From contig NZ_CP015080.1 in the NCBI RefSeq assembly GCF_001611275.1, forward strand, positions 2,356,001-2,420,000: DNA of 64,000 nucleotides. Reading direction: 5' to 3'. This document shows, piece after piece, positions 31,271-40,533 of this stretch (position 1 is its first letter; every line of letters starts with the position of its first letter). This DNA comes from Desulfuromonas sp. DDH964 (GTDB lineage Bacteria; Desulfobacterota; Desulfuromonadia; Desulfuromonadales; DDH964). The notes under the pieces were generated by a model. It made no database searches and was not told the origin of the DNA. It was given only the letters and a program-made list of their open reading frames with translations. Position numbers and translations under genes: made by a program.

Positions 31271-31395
31271 ACCTGCGATTGTGAAGTGCGGCCAGGCAGC
31301 CGTCAAGGGGGAAGCGACTTCGAGAATAATCTTGAAGAGGATTTCCTCCCCGGGGTATCCTCCCGGAACGCCATCCAAAGCGAGGTCCTCCCCCG

Positions 31396-32337
31396 GTGCT
31401 CTTTTTCGACATCCTCAATATCGTCCTGCCGGTCTTCCTGGTCATCGGCCTCGGCTACCTGCTGCGTCGGCTCGCGCTGATCGACGCCGGTTTCCTGCTG
31501 CAGACCAACCGCCTCGTCTACTACATCTGTCTGCCGCTCCTCCTCTTCTACAAGATCGGCAGCGCCGACTTTTTTGCCAACTTCAACCCCACCCTGGTCC
31601 TCGGTTCCGCCGCCGGAATCGGCGCCGGTTTCCTGGTCAGCTACGGCTGGGGGGCGCTGCGCCACTATCCGCCGCCGGCGCACGGCGCCTTCAGCCAGGG
31701 CTCCTTTCGTGGCAACCTCGCCTACATGGGCCTCGCCATCGTCTTCAATGCCTACGGCGAAAACGGCCTGACCCGGGCCGGCATCCTCATGGGCTTTCTC
31801 GTCCCGGTCCTCAATTTCCTCGCCATCCTCGCCCTGCTCCTCCCCCAGCGCGACAGGAAAACCGGCCGCGGCTACGGCTTCTGGGGCCGCCAGATCCTCC
31901 TCAATCCGTTGATCATCGCCTCCTTCGCCGGCATCGCCTGGAGCTTTCTCAAGCTCCCCTTCCCCGCCGTCCTCGACCGCAGCCTGCATATCGCCACCGG
32001 CATGACCCTCCCCCTCGCCCTGATCGCCATCGGCGGCTCCTTTTCCCTCGAAAAGCTGCGCGGCGACCTGGTGCGGGCGGCCTTTGCCACCGGCATCAAG
32101 CTGCTCTGGCTCCCCCTCGGCACCGCCCTGCTCCTGGTCGGTCTCGGCGTCTCCGGCATCGACCTGGCGATCGGCGTGCTGATGGCGGGAACCCCTGCGG
32201 CGACGGCAACCTACATCATGGCCCACCAGCTCAAGAGCGATGCCGAACTCGCGGCCTCCATCGTCATGCTTTCAACCCTCCTCTCCGCCGGCACCTACAC
32301 CATCGCCCTGCTGATCCTGCGGACCCTCGGGCTGTGA
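31396..32337 (+). CDS. AEC-family (auxin efflux carrier-like) transporter
   Basis: The 313-aa protein is a polytopic membrane carrier with about ten helices arranged as two halves. It starts at a GTG with LNIVLPVFLVIGLGYLLRR, has a Pro-containing helix crossing near residue 115, and ends TYTIALLILRTLGL. Bacterial AEC proteins export or import small organic acids; the substrate is unknown. Its stop overlaps the GTG of the next gene. Confidence 0.85.
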   Translation: MLFFDILNIVLPVFLVIGLGYLLRRLALIDAGFLLQTNRLVYYICLPLLLFYKIGSADFFANFNPTLVLGSAAGIGAGFLVSYGWGALRHYPPPAHGAFSQGSFRGNLAYMGLAIVFNAYGENGLTRAGILMGFLVPVLNFLAILALLLPQRDRKTGRGYGFWGRQILLNPLIIASFAGIAWSFLKLPFPAVLDRSLHIATGMTLPLALIAIGGSFSLEKLRGDLVRAAFATGIKLLWLPLGTALLLVGLGVSGIDLAIGVLMAGTPAATATYIMAHQLKSDAELAASIVMLSTLLSAGTYTIALLILRTLGL

Positions 32338-33338
32338 ATTCCCCGGCAGTCTCGATCCTGCTGACAGTCCGCAACGAGGAAGAGTTCCTGCCGGCCGCCC
32401 TCGCCTCCCTGCAACGCCAAACCTTTACCGACTGGGAGCTGGTCGCCGTCGACGACGGCTCGACCGACCGCACCCCGCAACTTCTCGCGGCCGCCGCTCT
32501 CGATCCCCGGGTGCGCCTCCTGACCCTGCCGCCGCAAGGGCTGGTGAGCGCCCTCAATAGCGGCCTGGCCGCCTGCCGGGCGCCCTTGGTGGCGCGCATG
32601 GACGGGGACGATGTCTGCCACCCCCAGCGCCTCGCCCGGCAGTGGCGCTACCTGCAGAATCATCCTGAGTGCCTGCTGGTAGCGAGCCGGGTGCGCCACT
32701 TTCCCCGGCCGCGGCTGGCGGGTGGCATGCGTGACTACGAGCGTTGGCAGAACAGCCTTCTCGACGATGCCGCCATCCGCCGCGACCTTTACGTCGAGTC
32801 CCCCTTTGCCCACCCCAGCGTCATGTTCCGGACCGGGCAGGTCCTGGCCGCCGGCGGCTACCGCGATCTCGGCTGGGCCGAGGATTATGACCTCTGGTTG
32901 CGCCTGGCGCGCCGGCCGGGAACCTTCGCCCGATTACCGGAGCCGCTTCTTTTCTGGCGCGACCGGGATCGCCGCCTGACCCGCACCAGTCCCGCCTGCA
33001 GTCCGGCAGCATTTCGCGCCTGCAAGATTCATCACCTGCGTCAGACCTTTCTCGCCGGGGCGACCCAGGTAACCTTATGGGGGGCCGGCACAGAGGGGAA
33101 GGCCTGGCGCAAGTCTCTGGCAGAGGCAGGGATCGCTGTAAGCGGCTGGGTCGAGGTCGACCGCCGCAAGATCGGCCAGGTCATTCACAAGGCGCCGGTT
33201 GTGGCTGTCGATGCCCTGCAGGCGGGCGGGGCGAGGATTCTGGTGACGATCGGCGCCAGGGGCGCCAGGGAGCAGGTCCGTGAATGGTCCAGGCAGCGCG
33301 GCCTGGTGGAGGGGCGGGATTTTCTATGCGTGACCTGA
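32334..33338 (+). CDS. family 2 glycosyltransferase
   Basis: The 334-aa protein starts at a GTG overlapping the transporter stop (gTGA). A GT-A domain shows VSILLTVRNEEEFLPAAL, LVAVDDGSTDRTPQ and ARMDGDDVCHP (DxD near 92), then WAEDYDLWLRL near 185. The last ~90 residues form a separate Rossmann-like region starting VTLWGAGTEGKAWRKSL. The reading frame also continues upstream to 31212, but that part is shadow of the transporter. Acceptor unknown. Confidence 0.85.
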   Translation: MNSPAVSILLTVRNEEEFLPAALASLQRQTFTDWELVAVDDGSTDRTPQLLAAAALDPRVRLLTLPPQGLVSALNSGLAACRAPLVARMDGDDVCHPQRLARQWRYLQNHPECLLVASRVRHFPRPRLAGGMRDYERWQNSLLDDAAIRRDLYVESPFAHPSVMFRTGQVLAAGGYRDLGWAEDYDLWLRLARRPGTFARLPEPLLFWRDRDRRLTRTSPACSPAAFRACKIHHLRQTFLAGATQVTLWGAGTEGKAWRKSLAEAGIAVSGWVEVDRRKIGQVIHKAPVVAVDALQAGGARILVTIGARGAREQVREWSRQRGLVEGRDFLCVT

Positions 33339-33353
33339 AACCGGGGGGTCGAC

Positions 33354-33446
33354 CTACTCGTGGAGCAGGCTGACCAGCCATTCACCGAGCAGGTAGGCAG
33401 TCAGGAAGAAGGGGAGCCAGCGGAGAATCCGTTCGCGCATGACCAT
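33354..33446 (-). CDS. possible 30-aa single-span membrane peptide
   Basis: A short frame starts MVMRERILRWLPFFLTAYLL and ends in LLHE before TAG. It has positively charged N-terminal residues and one hydrophobic span with an internal Trp/Glu, as in known small membrane proteins. CCGGAGACC precedes the ATG; a second ATG two codons on has better spacing. It lies in the gap between the glycosyltransferase and PilZ genes. Nothing else supports it. Confidence 0.4.
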   Translation of the reverse strand: MVMRERILRWLPFFLTAYLLGEWLVSLLHE

Positions 33447-33480
33447 GGTCTCCGGTGCGGCAGGGGTTGCAGGAACGCCT

Positions 33481-33822
33481 CTAGGTGCGCTCCTGCAGTT
33501 CGCTGAGCAGAGAACGATAGAGGGGCTCCCCACTGGTAAAACGCAGGATGCGCACCCCCATCCCTCCCTTGAGACGACGCAGCAGGTTGGGCGGAACCTT
33601 TTTCGCCCACATCACCCTTCCGACCAGGTGGATGACCTCGCCGCCGGGAGAGGTAAGCTCCAGCTTGAGAACCGAATTGGGATTCTGCACCACTGCCGAT
33701 TTGATGAAAATCCCGGTATCGGAAATGTCCTCGGTGAAGCCGAAGCGGCCCGCCTCGTCCACTCCGAACTTTATCTGCAGGCGCTTGCGGTGCCGCCTGA
33801 TATTGCGCTTGTCACTGGCCAT
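33481..33822 (-). CDS. PilZ-domain protein (cyclic-di-GMP receptor candidate)
   Basis: The 113-aa single-domain protein has the PilZ ligand motifs: an Arg-rich N-terminus (KRNIRRHRKR, containing RxxxR) and DISDTGIF near 33. These residues bind cyclic-di-GMP in characterised PilZ proteins. The ATG at 33822 follows GGAGG; a TTG five codons upstream is less likely. Confidence 0.85.
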   Translation of the reverse strand: MASDKRNIRRHRKRLQIKFGVDEAGRFGFTEDISDTGIFIKSAVVQNPNSVLKLELTSPGGEVIHLVGRVMWAKKVPPNLLRRLKGGMGVRILRFTSGEPLYRSLLSELQERT

Positions 33823-33967
33823 GCCAGCCTCCAACATTGAATGAATTCATGAAATAAGCGTAGAACCAGTGCCTTGTACCATTTCACGATAAAAATAACA
33901 ATGGTCAAAACGGGTAGTTACCGACGGCTAGCCAAGCAGGGTTCCCCAGCGACTGCGCACGGCTTCT

Positions 33968-34462
33968 TCAGACCGCGCCCTGCAGCTTTGCCTTGCGCTC
34001 CTTGAGGGCGGCGGCGTGGCGCTCTTCCTCCCCGGCCAGCCAGGCAAAGGCCTGGCGCCCGTCGGCGCTGCGGGCCTGGCTGGCGGCGAGGTTGAAATAG
34101 GCGGCAAACTTCTCTTCGGCCTCGATCGCCAGGTCAAAGGCCTGCAGGTCGGAATCACCACTTCCCAGCATCGCCTCAAGACGTTCCGGGGCGGGGAAGA
34201 TGCTCTCCTCGGCAAACCGTTTCAGGTAGGGGAGGAAGAGTTCCTCGTCCTCCCAGAACTGACCCTCCTGGAACTGCGGCACCATTCGCTCCAGGGTACG
34301 CAGGTGCTGCACTTCGTCCTGGGCGAGCCAGGAAAAGATCTCCCGCGCCAGCTCGCTGCGGGCCTTATTGGTCATGGCGCTGTAGAAGCGGTGGCCATTC
34401 TTCTCGATTTCCATGGCGGCGCGAATCACCTCGAAACCGCTGTAGTCTTCCATTCCTGCCAT
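33968..34462 (-). CDS. ferritin-like (rubrerythrin-type) diiron protein
   Basis: The 164-aa all-helical protein has a ferritin-like diiron pattern: IRAAMEIEKNGHRFY near 14, LAQDEVQHLRTLERM near 47, AIEAEEKFAAYF near 110 and GEEERHAAALKER near 145. The repeated E-x6-Y and ExxH signatures fit this fold. It has no rubredoxin domain, so it is not a classical rubrerythrin. Likely linked to peroxide or iron handling. Confidence 0.8.
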   Translation of the reverse strand: MAGMEDYSGFEVIRAAMEIEKNGHRFYSAMTNKARSELAREIFSWLAQDEVQHLRTLERMVPQFQEGQFWEDEELFLPYLKRFAEESIFPAPERLEAMLGSGDSDLQAFDLAIEAEEKFAAYFNLAASQARSADGRQAFAWLAGEEERHAAALKERKAKLQGAV

Positions 34463-34522
34463 CTTGCCGGGCTCCCTTTCATAAAAAAGATCGTTCTTTG
34501 TACTGCATGGAGAGCGCCCCTG

Positions 34523-36886
34523 TCAATTTTTGAACAGGCCGCGGATGCTCTCTTCGAGGAGCTTCTTCTGGTCAGTGCCGCCGGCCGGCTCCCCCTTCTC
34601 CTTGGGCCCGAGCTTGTCGATCAGCTTCTGCTCCAGTTTCTGCTGCAGCTTTTCCCCGGCCTGGCGCGTCGCTGCGCGGGCGTCGATCTCGAAGTGCGGC
34701 TTGTCGATATTGCCGCTCAGTTTCAGGGGCAACTGCCCCCAGCCGTCAGCATCCTTGAAATAGGAGCTGACCTTTCCGCGCTGGTCGAGCTTGGCGGTCA
34801 GTTCCGGCGCGACCCGGGTATCGAGCACGACATTGAGGCTGCCGTCCAGCCCGACCGACCCCTGCGGCGACAACCGGAGCTGACCCCCACTGAAGCGGCT
34901 GTCGAACTTCACCTTCCCCGCCTCGATACGGAAGTTGCCGTCCCACTGCTGGAAGGTCAGACGCTGCAGCTCGTCGAGGCCGAGGACCGTGGCCAGCCCC
35001 CGGGCCAGTTCACCGCCGTCGAGGCGTCCATTGCGGAGCGTGACCTCGCCGTTGCCGGAGAGCTCGCGGCGGATGGTCGCCGGCAGGGTCCCGTTACCGG
35101 CCAGGTCAGTGACCAGGGCAATGGTTCCCGACAGCTTGCCGTTGGCCTCGGGTTGCAGGGCGCCCACCAGCGGCTCGAGCTCGATATCGGTCAGCACCAG
35201 GTGGGTGCGGTAGGCGAACCCGGGGCGACCGAGGTCGATGCGGGCGGTGTCGGTGAAATTCCCCCCGGCGAGGTTGCCGCGCAGGCTGTCGATCTGCAGG
35301 ATGTTCTTCACCAGCGTCCCGTGCAGGAAAAGATCCTGACACTCCAGTCCCTGGTAGATCGTTTTCTTTACTGTCATGGTGACGTCCGCCGTAAGCGGCA
35401 GATCGAGGGGGCCCGCTTCGGTTGCCGGTGGAGACGGCGGCGCATCCGCGGCCGGGGTATCCGGGGGCGGGTTGCCGGCGGCAACCAGTGGATCGAGCAG
35501 CAGGCGGTCGGCGCTCACTTTCAAGCTCACCACCAGCGGGCGGGCGAAGAGGTTCGCCACCTTGAGGTCGAGATCGGCCCGATTGTCGCCGGCAACCAGC
35601 TGCAGCCCCTGGCTGGAGAGGGCGCCCCCCTTGAGGGCGAAACTGCCATTGAGCGCCGGGCGCAGACCGGCCAGGCTCGCCTGCACCGCGCTCAGGCGCA
35701 GGCTCCCTTCCTGCAAGAGAGCCTCGGGGTGATCGGTGGTTCCGGCGAGATGGGCCTGCAGATCGAGCTTTCCGGCCGGATCGAGTCCGTCCGTCGCGGC
35801 GACCAGCCCGGGCGGGAGGGCGTCGAGGGCCTGTCGCAGGTCGAGGGCCGGCAGGGCCAGCTGGAGATCGACCCGGGGGGTGGTCCCGTAGTCGGCGACG
35901 CTGCCGCTCAGCTCTGCCGCGATACCGTTGAAGGTGAAATGCCCCTTGTCGATTGCCAGCTGCTGCCGGGTCGGGTCGAGCCTGATCGCATAGTCGAGAC
36001 CGAGGCGGGCCTGGCGCAGCGGCGCATCCGGCAGCGCATCGAGGGTGAGGTCGAGGTTGGCGAGGGTCAGCTCTCCCCTGGATGTGAGCTGGCTGGCATC
36101 ACCGGCCAGGGTCAGGTCGGTGCTGACCTTGAGCGCGCCGAGCGTGCCGGGGATGTGGCCGCGCAGATAGGGGGCAAAGCCGGTCACGTCGAGATCGGTG
36201 AGGCGCACATGGGCGTTCCCCTTGCGGGCCCCTAGGTCGGCGTCACCGCTGATTTCGAGCTGGGCATCGTTGATCCGTGCCTGCAGTTCGAAGGGGAAAG
36301 ACCGGGTCAGGGAGACATCCTGCAGCTCCAGGCCGATGGCGGAGAACTTCAACCGGTAGGGGGCCTTGGCGTCGACTCGGTAATCGAGGAAGACCACCTC
36401 CCCCCCTTCGATGGCGACCCGGGAGATGCTTAGGTCAATAGGGGTTCCCGATCCTGGCGACGCTGGCGCTGCTGGCGTTTCCGAACCTGCAGGTGGCGCG
36501 GCGACCAGGTCGTCGAAGTTGAAACGGCCATCGGCCAGCCGCACGATGCGGATTTTCGGTCCGACCAGGCGCGCCTCGTCGATGACGACCTGACCCCGCA
36601 ACAGGGGCCAGAAGCGATAGCGCAGCACCACCTTGTCGGCGGCGACAAAGCTTTCACGGCCATCGGGTTCGCCGATTTCCAGGTTGGCCACCTGCACCCC
36701 GGAGAAGAGCCCGATGTTGATCTCACCGAGGGCGACCGGCCGCTGCAGCGCCTTTTCCGCCAGCGGCACCAGGGTGGCCCGAACCCGTTCCGGCGTCACC
36801 AGCAGCTTGACCAGCACAAATCCGGCGATCAGCAAAGCGACCACCACGACGGCGACGATCGCCAGCCAGCGTCCAATCCGTTTCAT
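34523..36886 (-). CDS. AsmA-family envelope protein
   Basis: The 787-aa protein has one N-terminal membrane anchor (WLAIVAVVVVALLIAGFVLVK) followed by a long periplasmic part of repeated beta segments. The end near 640-760 (TLRNGRLDGGELARGLATVL and FRIEAGKVKFDSRFSGGQL) matches the AsmA C-terminal domain. AsmA-like proteins help move phospholipid or control outer-membrane composition. The ATG at 36886 has GGGAGG upstream; the open frame extends to 36991. A Pro/Ala-rich linker occurs near 505. Confidence 0.88.
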   Translation of the reverse strand: MKRIGRWLAIVAVVVVALLIAGFVLVKLLVTPERVRATLVPLAEKALQRPVALGEINIGLFSGVQVANLEIGEPDGRESFVAADKVVLRYRFWPLLRGQVVIDEARLVGPKIRIVRLADGRFNFDDLVAAPPAGSETPAAPASPGSGTPIDLSISRVAIEGGEVVFLDYRVDAKAPYRLKFSAIGLELQDVSLTRSFPFELQARINDAQLEISGDADLGARKGNAHVRLTDLDVTGFAPYLRGHIPGTLGALKVSTDLTLAGDASQLTSRGELTLANLDLTLDALPDAPLRQARLGLDYAIRLDPTRQQLAIDKGHFTFNGIAAELSGSVADYGTTPRVDLQLALPALDLRQALDALPPGLVAATDGLDPAGKLDLQAHLAGTTDHPEALLQEGSLRLSAVQASLAGLRPALNGSFALKGGALSSQGLQLVAGDNRADLDLKVANLFARPLVVSLKVSADRLLLDPLVAAGNPPPDTPAADAPPSPPATEAGPLDLPLTADVTMTVKKTIYQGLECQDLFLHGTLVKNILQIDSLRGNLAGGNFTDTARIDLGRPGFAYRTHLVLTDIELEPLVGALQPEANGKLSGTIALVTDLAGNGTLPATIRRELSGNGEVTLRNGRLDGGELARGLATVLGLDELQRLTFQQWDGNFRIEAGKVKFDSRFSGGQLRLSPQGSVGLDGSLNVVLDTRVAPELTAKLDQRGKVSSYFKDADGWGQLPLKLSGNIDKPHFEIDARAATRQAGEKLQQKLEQKLIDKLGPKEKGEPAGGTDQKKLLEESIRGLFKN

Positions 36887-36926
36887 TCCTACCTCCCAAG
36901 AACCTGCTCCACCCAGAGGCGGAGCG

Positions 36927-37415
36927 CTAGATTTCCTGCAGGGGATCGGCGACCCCGGCCAGGTTGAGGACGACTCGCCATTCGCTTTCACGCACCGGCT
37001 GCACCGAGAGCCGGCTCCCCTTGCGCAGCAGCTCCATTCCGGCCAGTGCCGGATGCCGGCGCAGGTCGTCGCGGGTCAGCGGCTGCGGCAGGGGCCGCAG
37101 GGCGCGGACATCGACCAGAAACCAGATCGGGTTGTCGACGCTGGCCCGGGGGTCGAAGTGTTCCGCCCGCGGATCGAGGGCGGTGGCATCGGGGTACCCC
37201 CTGCTCGCGACAACAGCAAGCCCGACGATCGCTGGCGCCGGGATATTGCTGTGGTAAAATAGGATCCCGTCACCGGGCTGCAACTCGTCGCGCAGCAGGT
37301 TGCGGGCCTGGTAATTGCGGACCCCGTCCCAGGAACTGGTGCTCTCCGGCGCCCCCTGCAGATCGGCAAAGGAGAAACAACCCGGCTCCGACTTCAGCAG
37401 CCAGTAGCGGCACAT
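36927..37415 (-). CDS. EVE-domain protein
   Basis: The 162-aa protein begins MCRYWLLKSEPGCFSFADL and has WDGVRNYQARNLLRD near 30 and DGILFYHSN near 50, the signature of EVE domains, a PUA-related fold that binds modified nucleic-acid bases. An ATG four codons upstream is possible, but the chosen start matches the family. The cellular role is not established. Confidence 0.9.
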   Translation of the reverse strand: MCRYWLLKSEPGCFSFADLQGAPESTSSWDGVRNYQARNLLRDELQPGDGILFYHSNIPAPAIVGLAVVASRGYPDATALDPRAEHFDPRASVDNPIWFLVDVRALRPLPQPLTRDDLRRHPALAGMELLRKGSRLSVQPVRESEWRVVLNLAGVADPLQEI

Positions 37416-37468
37416 GACAGCCTTCATCTGCCTGGGTCCTGAAATTTTTTCATTTGTTGTTTCCCTTT

Positions 37469-37482
37469 TTGATCAAAGTCAA
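37469..37482 (+). promoter_or_regulatory. FNR/HcpR-type operator upstream of hcp
   Basis: The near-palindrome TTGATCAAAGTCAA (TTGAT-N4-GTCAA) matches CRP/FNR-family half-sites. Regulators such as HcpR or FNR activate hcp genes under nitrosative or anaerobic conditions in many bacteria. A -10-like TATAAC lies at 37548-37553. Confidence 0.5.
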
Positions 37483-37662
37483 AGCCGCTTCCAGAATTTA
37501 CCGCTAGGGTAGCGCCACCTGCAGCAGATTTACCTGCGTGCAGGAATTATAACAGTTGCCGCGGCAAGTTTTCCCTGCACCGTACCACTTGTCAAGGAAT
37601 CCTTCCCGCTGCCGGCTCTCCCCGAAACCACGACCTATCAACCAACCACAAGGAGGACACCA

Positions 37663-39285
37663 ATGGAGAACATGTTCTGTTTCCAATGTGAGCAAGCCGC
37701 TCAGGGTACGGGCTGCACCAAGATCGGCGTCTGCGGCAAGCAACCCGAGGTCGCCGCCCTGCAGGACCTGCTGGTCTACACCCTGAAGGGGATCGCCTTC
37801 TGGGCCGACAAGGCCCGCGCCGCCGGCAAGAAGGACGCCGAGATCGACCGTTTCATGATCGAAGGGCTCTTCACCACCGTCACCAACGTCGACTTCGACG
37901 CTGAAGATATCGCCAAGACCCTGCGCAAGGCCGGCACCCTGCTCGGGAAAGCCAAGGCCCTTGCCGGCCCCGTCGCCGGGTCCATCCCCGCCGCCGCCAG
38001 TTTCCAGCCGGCTGGTTCGACCGCTGAGCTGATCGCCCAGGGCGCCGCCCACGGCGTCAAGAGCGACAGCATCGACCCCGACGTCAAGTCGGTCCAGGAG
38101 ATCGTGGTATACGGCATGAAAGGGTACGCCGCCTATGCCGACCATGCCCTGATCCTCGGCCGCGAGAATGACGAAATCTACGCCTTCACCCACAAGGCCC
38201 TCGCCGCCACCCTCGACCCGAGTCTCGGGCTGATGGACTTCGTCGGCCTCGCCATGGAGTGCGGCCGCATCAACCTGGTCACCATGGAGCTGCTCAGCAC
38301 CGCCCACACCGACACTTACGGCCATCCGGTGCCGACACAGGTACAACTCGGCACCAGGGCCGGCAAGGCGATCCTCGTTTCCGGCCACGACCTGAAGATG
38401 CTCGAAGAACTCCTCAAGCAGACCGAAGGCAAAGGGATCAACATCTATACCCACGGCGAGATGCTCCCCGCCCACGGCTACCCCGGCCTGAAAAAATACG
38501 CCCATCTCGCCGGCAACTTCGGCGGCGCCTGGCAGGACCAGGCCAAGGAATTCCCTGCCTTCCCCGGCGCCATCATCTTCAACACCAACTGCATCCAGCG
38601 CCCGGCCGAGGCCTACAAGGACCGCCTCTTCACCTGGGGGCTGGTGCAGTGGCCCGACGTCAAGCACGTTGAGGGCTGGGACTTCTCCGCCGTCATCAAG
38701 AAGGCCCAGGAATGTGAAGGTTTTGCCGACAATCCCGGCCAGGAGATCCTCACCGGCTTCGGCCACAACGCCGTCCTCGGCGTCGCCGACAAGGTGATCG
38801 CCGCGGTCAAGGCGGGCCAGATCAAGCATTTCTTCCTCGTCGGCGGCTGCGACGGCGCCAAGTCGGGACGTAACTACTACACCGAGTTCGCCGAGAAGGC
38901 GCCGAAGGATACTGTCATCCTCACCCTCGCCTGCGGCAAGTACCGTTTCAACACCATGGACCTCGGCGACATCGGCGGCATCCCGCGCCTGCTCGACGTC
39001 GGCCAGTGCAACGATGCCTACAGCGCGATCCAGATCGCGGTCGCTCTCGCCGGCGCCTTTGAGTGCGAGGTCAACGACCTGCCGCTGTCGATGATCCTCT
39101 CCTGGTATGAGCAGAAGGCGGTGGCGATCCTGTTGACCCTGCTCCATCTCGGCATCAAGAACATCAAGATCGGCCCGTCGCTGCCGGCCTTCGTCACGCC
39201 CAACGTCCTCAATTTCCTGGTCGAGAACTTCAATATCGGCCCGATCGGCACTGCCGAAGGCGATCTCAAGCAGATCCTCGGCTGA
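37663..39285 (+). CDS. hcp: hydroxylamine reductase / hybrid-cluster protein
   Basis: The 540-aa protein carries a hybrid iron-sulfur-oxygen cluster and is thought to reduce NO or hydroxylamine in the cytoplasm. The N-terminal Cys pattern C6-x2-C9-x8-C18-x5-C24 binds the cubane cluster. The hybrid-cluster ligands are in LVGGCDGAKSGRNYY near 400 and ILTLACGKYRFNT near 428. AAGGAGGACACC precedes the ATG. It is a single-gene unit with an upstream FNR-like site and a strong terminator. Confidence 0.96.
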   Translation: MENMFCFQCEQAAQGTGCTKIGVCGKQPEVAALQDLLVYTLKGIAFWADKARAAGKKDAEIDRFMIEGLFTTVTNVDFDAEDIAKTLRKAGTLLGKAKALAGPVAGSIPAAASFQPAGSTAELIAQGAAHGVKSDSIDPDVKSVQEIVVYGMKGYAAYADHALILGRENDEIYAFTHKALAATLDPSLGLMDFVGLAMECGRINLVTMELLSTAHTDTYGHPVPTQVQLGTRAGKAILVSGHDLKMLEELLKQTEGKGINIYTHGEMLPAHGYPGLKKYAHLAGNFGGAWQDQAKEFPAFPGAIIFNTNCIQRPAEAYKDRLFTWGLVQWPDVKHVEGWDFSAVIKKAQECEGFADNPGQEILTGFGHNAVLGVADKVIAAVKAGQIKHFFLVGGCDGAKSGRNYYTEFAEKAPKDTVILTLACGKYRFNTMDLGDIGGIPRLLDVGQCNDAYSAIQIAVALAGAFECEVNDLPLSMILSWYEQKAVAILLTLLHLGIKNIKIGPSLPAFVTPNVLNFLVENFNIGPIGTAEGDLKQILG

Positions 39286-39309
39286 TCGATCACCAGGCTG
39301 TCCAGCGGC

Positions 39310-39342
39310 AAAAAGCCGGGCCCATTTCGGGCCCGGCTTTTT
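39310..39342. terminator. bidirectional terminator between hcp and mscS
   Basis: Arms 39315-39323 (GCCGGGCCC) and 39329-39337 form a perfect 9-bp stem flanked by A5 on one side and T5 on the other. It serves the converging hcp and mscS genes. Confidence 0.95.
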
Positions 39343-39398
39343 GCGTGGCAGAACCGGCGGCAGGGGTACGCTCCCTTCCTCTCCCGGTCGCGGTTGCA

Positions 39399-40340
39399 CT
39401 ATTTACCCGGAGCGGAGGTGACATCCTCTGCGGCTCCCCCTTGACTATTGACCAGCTGGTTGAACTCGAAGGGTCCGCTCTTTTCGCCGAAGTAGAGAGA
39501 GCGGTGCGGGAAGGGGATTTCGATGCGGTTTTCATCGAAGGCGAACTTGACCCGGCGCAGGAACTCGCGGCCGACCTCCCATTGGCGGATCGGCTTGGTC
39601 TTGATGCGCCCCTTGATGATGACGGCGGAGTCGGCGAACTTGTCCACGCCGAAAATCTCCGGCGCTTCCAACATCAGGGGACCGAAGTACTCATCCCCCC
39701 GCATCCCCTCCCCGACCTGCTGCATGATCGCGATGACGCGATCGGTATTCTCCTTGTAGGCGACCCCGATCTCGAAGACGCTGGCCGACCATTCATTGGT
39801 CAGGTTGCTGAGGGTATTGATGGTGCCGTTGGGGAAGATATGCACCACGCCGCCGAGATCGCGCAGCACGGTGGTGCGGAAGTTGATCTTCTCCACCAGT
39901 CCGCCGGTGCCGTTGATAATCGCCACATCGCCGACGCGGATCTGGTTTTCCAGGATGATAAAGAAGCCGGCGATGATATCGCGCACCAGGTTCTGGCCGC
40001 CGAAGCCGACCGCAAGACCGACGATCCCCGCGCTGGCGATGATCGGACCGATCTCGACGCCGAATTCCTTGAGGACCACCAGGCCGACCGTCAGCCACAG
40101 CATGAGCAGGGCGCCCTGCCGGATCAGGCGGACAATGGTTTCGATCCGTTTTTCCGATTCGCTGGGCGGCTCCTCCCCGGCCGCGCTCTTTTCGAGCAAC
40201 CGCCTTTCAAAGCTCTTGATAAACTGCTGCAACACCTTGGTGGCAATCCAGGCTGCCACCAGAATGAGAGTGACGCGCAGCCCGGTCTTAATGATGGCAT
40301 CCCAGCTGAACGAGGCAAAATAGTTCTCAATTACATCCAT
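39399..40340 (-). CDS. MscS-family mechanosensitive channel
   Basis: The 313-aa membrane protein has three N-terminal helices and the MscS pore region (ASAGIVGLAVGFGGQNLVRDI, near 105), then the cytoplasmic beta domain (IRVGDVAIINGTGGLVEKI). It releases solutes during osmotic downshock. The ATG at 40340 with AAGGGAG is chosen; the frame runs to 40409. Confidence 0.92.
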   Translation of the reverse strand: MDVIENYFASFSWDAIIKTGLRVTLILVAAWIATKVLQQFIKSFERRLLEKSAAGEEPPSESEKRIETIVRLIRQGALLMLWLTVGLVVLKEFGVEIGPIIASAGIVGLAVGFGGQNLVRDIIAGFFIILENQIRVGDVAIINGTGGLVEKINFRTTVLRDLGGVVHIFPNGTINTLSNLTNEWSASVFEIGVAYKENTDRVIAIMQQVGEGMRGDEYFGPLMLEAPEIFGVDKFADSAVIIKGRIKTKPIRQWEVGREFLRRVKFAFDENRIEIPFPHRSLYFGEKSGPFEFNQLVNSQGGAAEDVTSAPGK

Positions 40341-40533
40341 GCCTTCTCCCTTGATAGAGGTAGATTTTGTCAACGCACCCAATGTAACGCACCGCGCCAG
40401 CGAGGTCAAAACAGACCGCTGGAGCGATATCTCCTTTGCACACTCCCCCCTTTTTGCTTCCCGGGCCCGGCATGGTAAGGTTTAACTGTCGAGCAAAATT
40501 CAGCTGGAAACTGACCCACCAGGAGACCTTGCC

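Noticed and set aside
31212..33338. A 708-codon plus-strand frame that looks like one large glycosyltransferase protein
   Set aside because: Its first ~370 codons are Pro/Arg-rich shadow of the AEC transporter in another phase. Only the part from the GTG at 32334 has a protein family.
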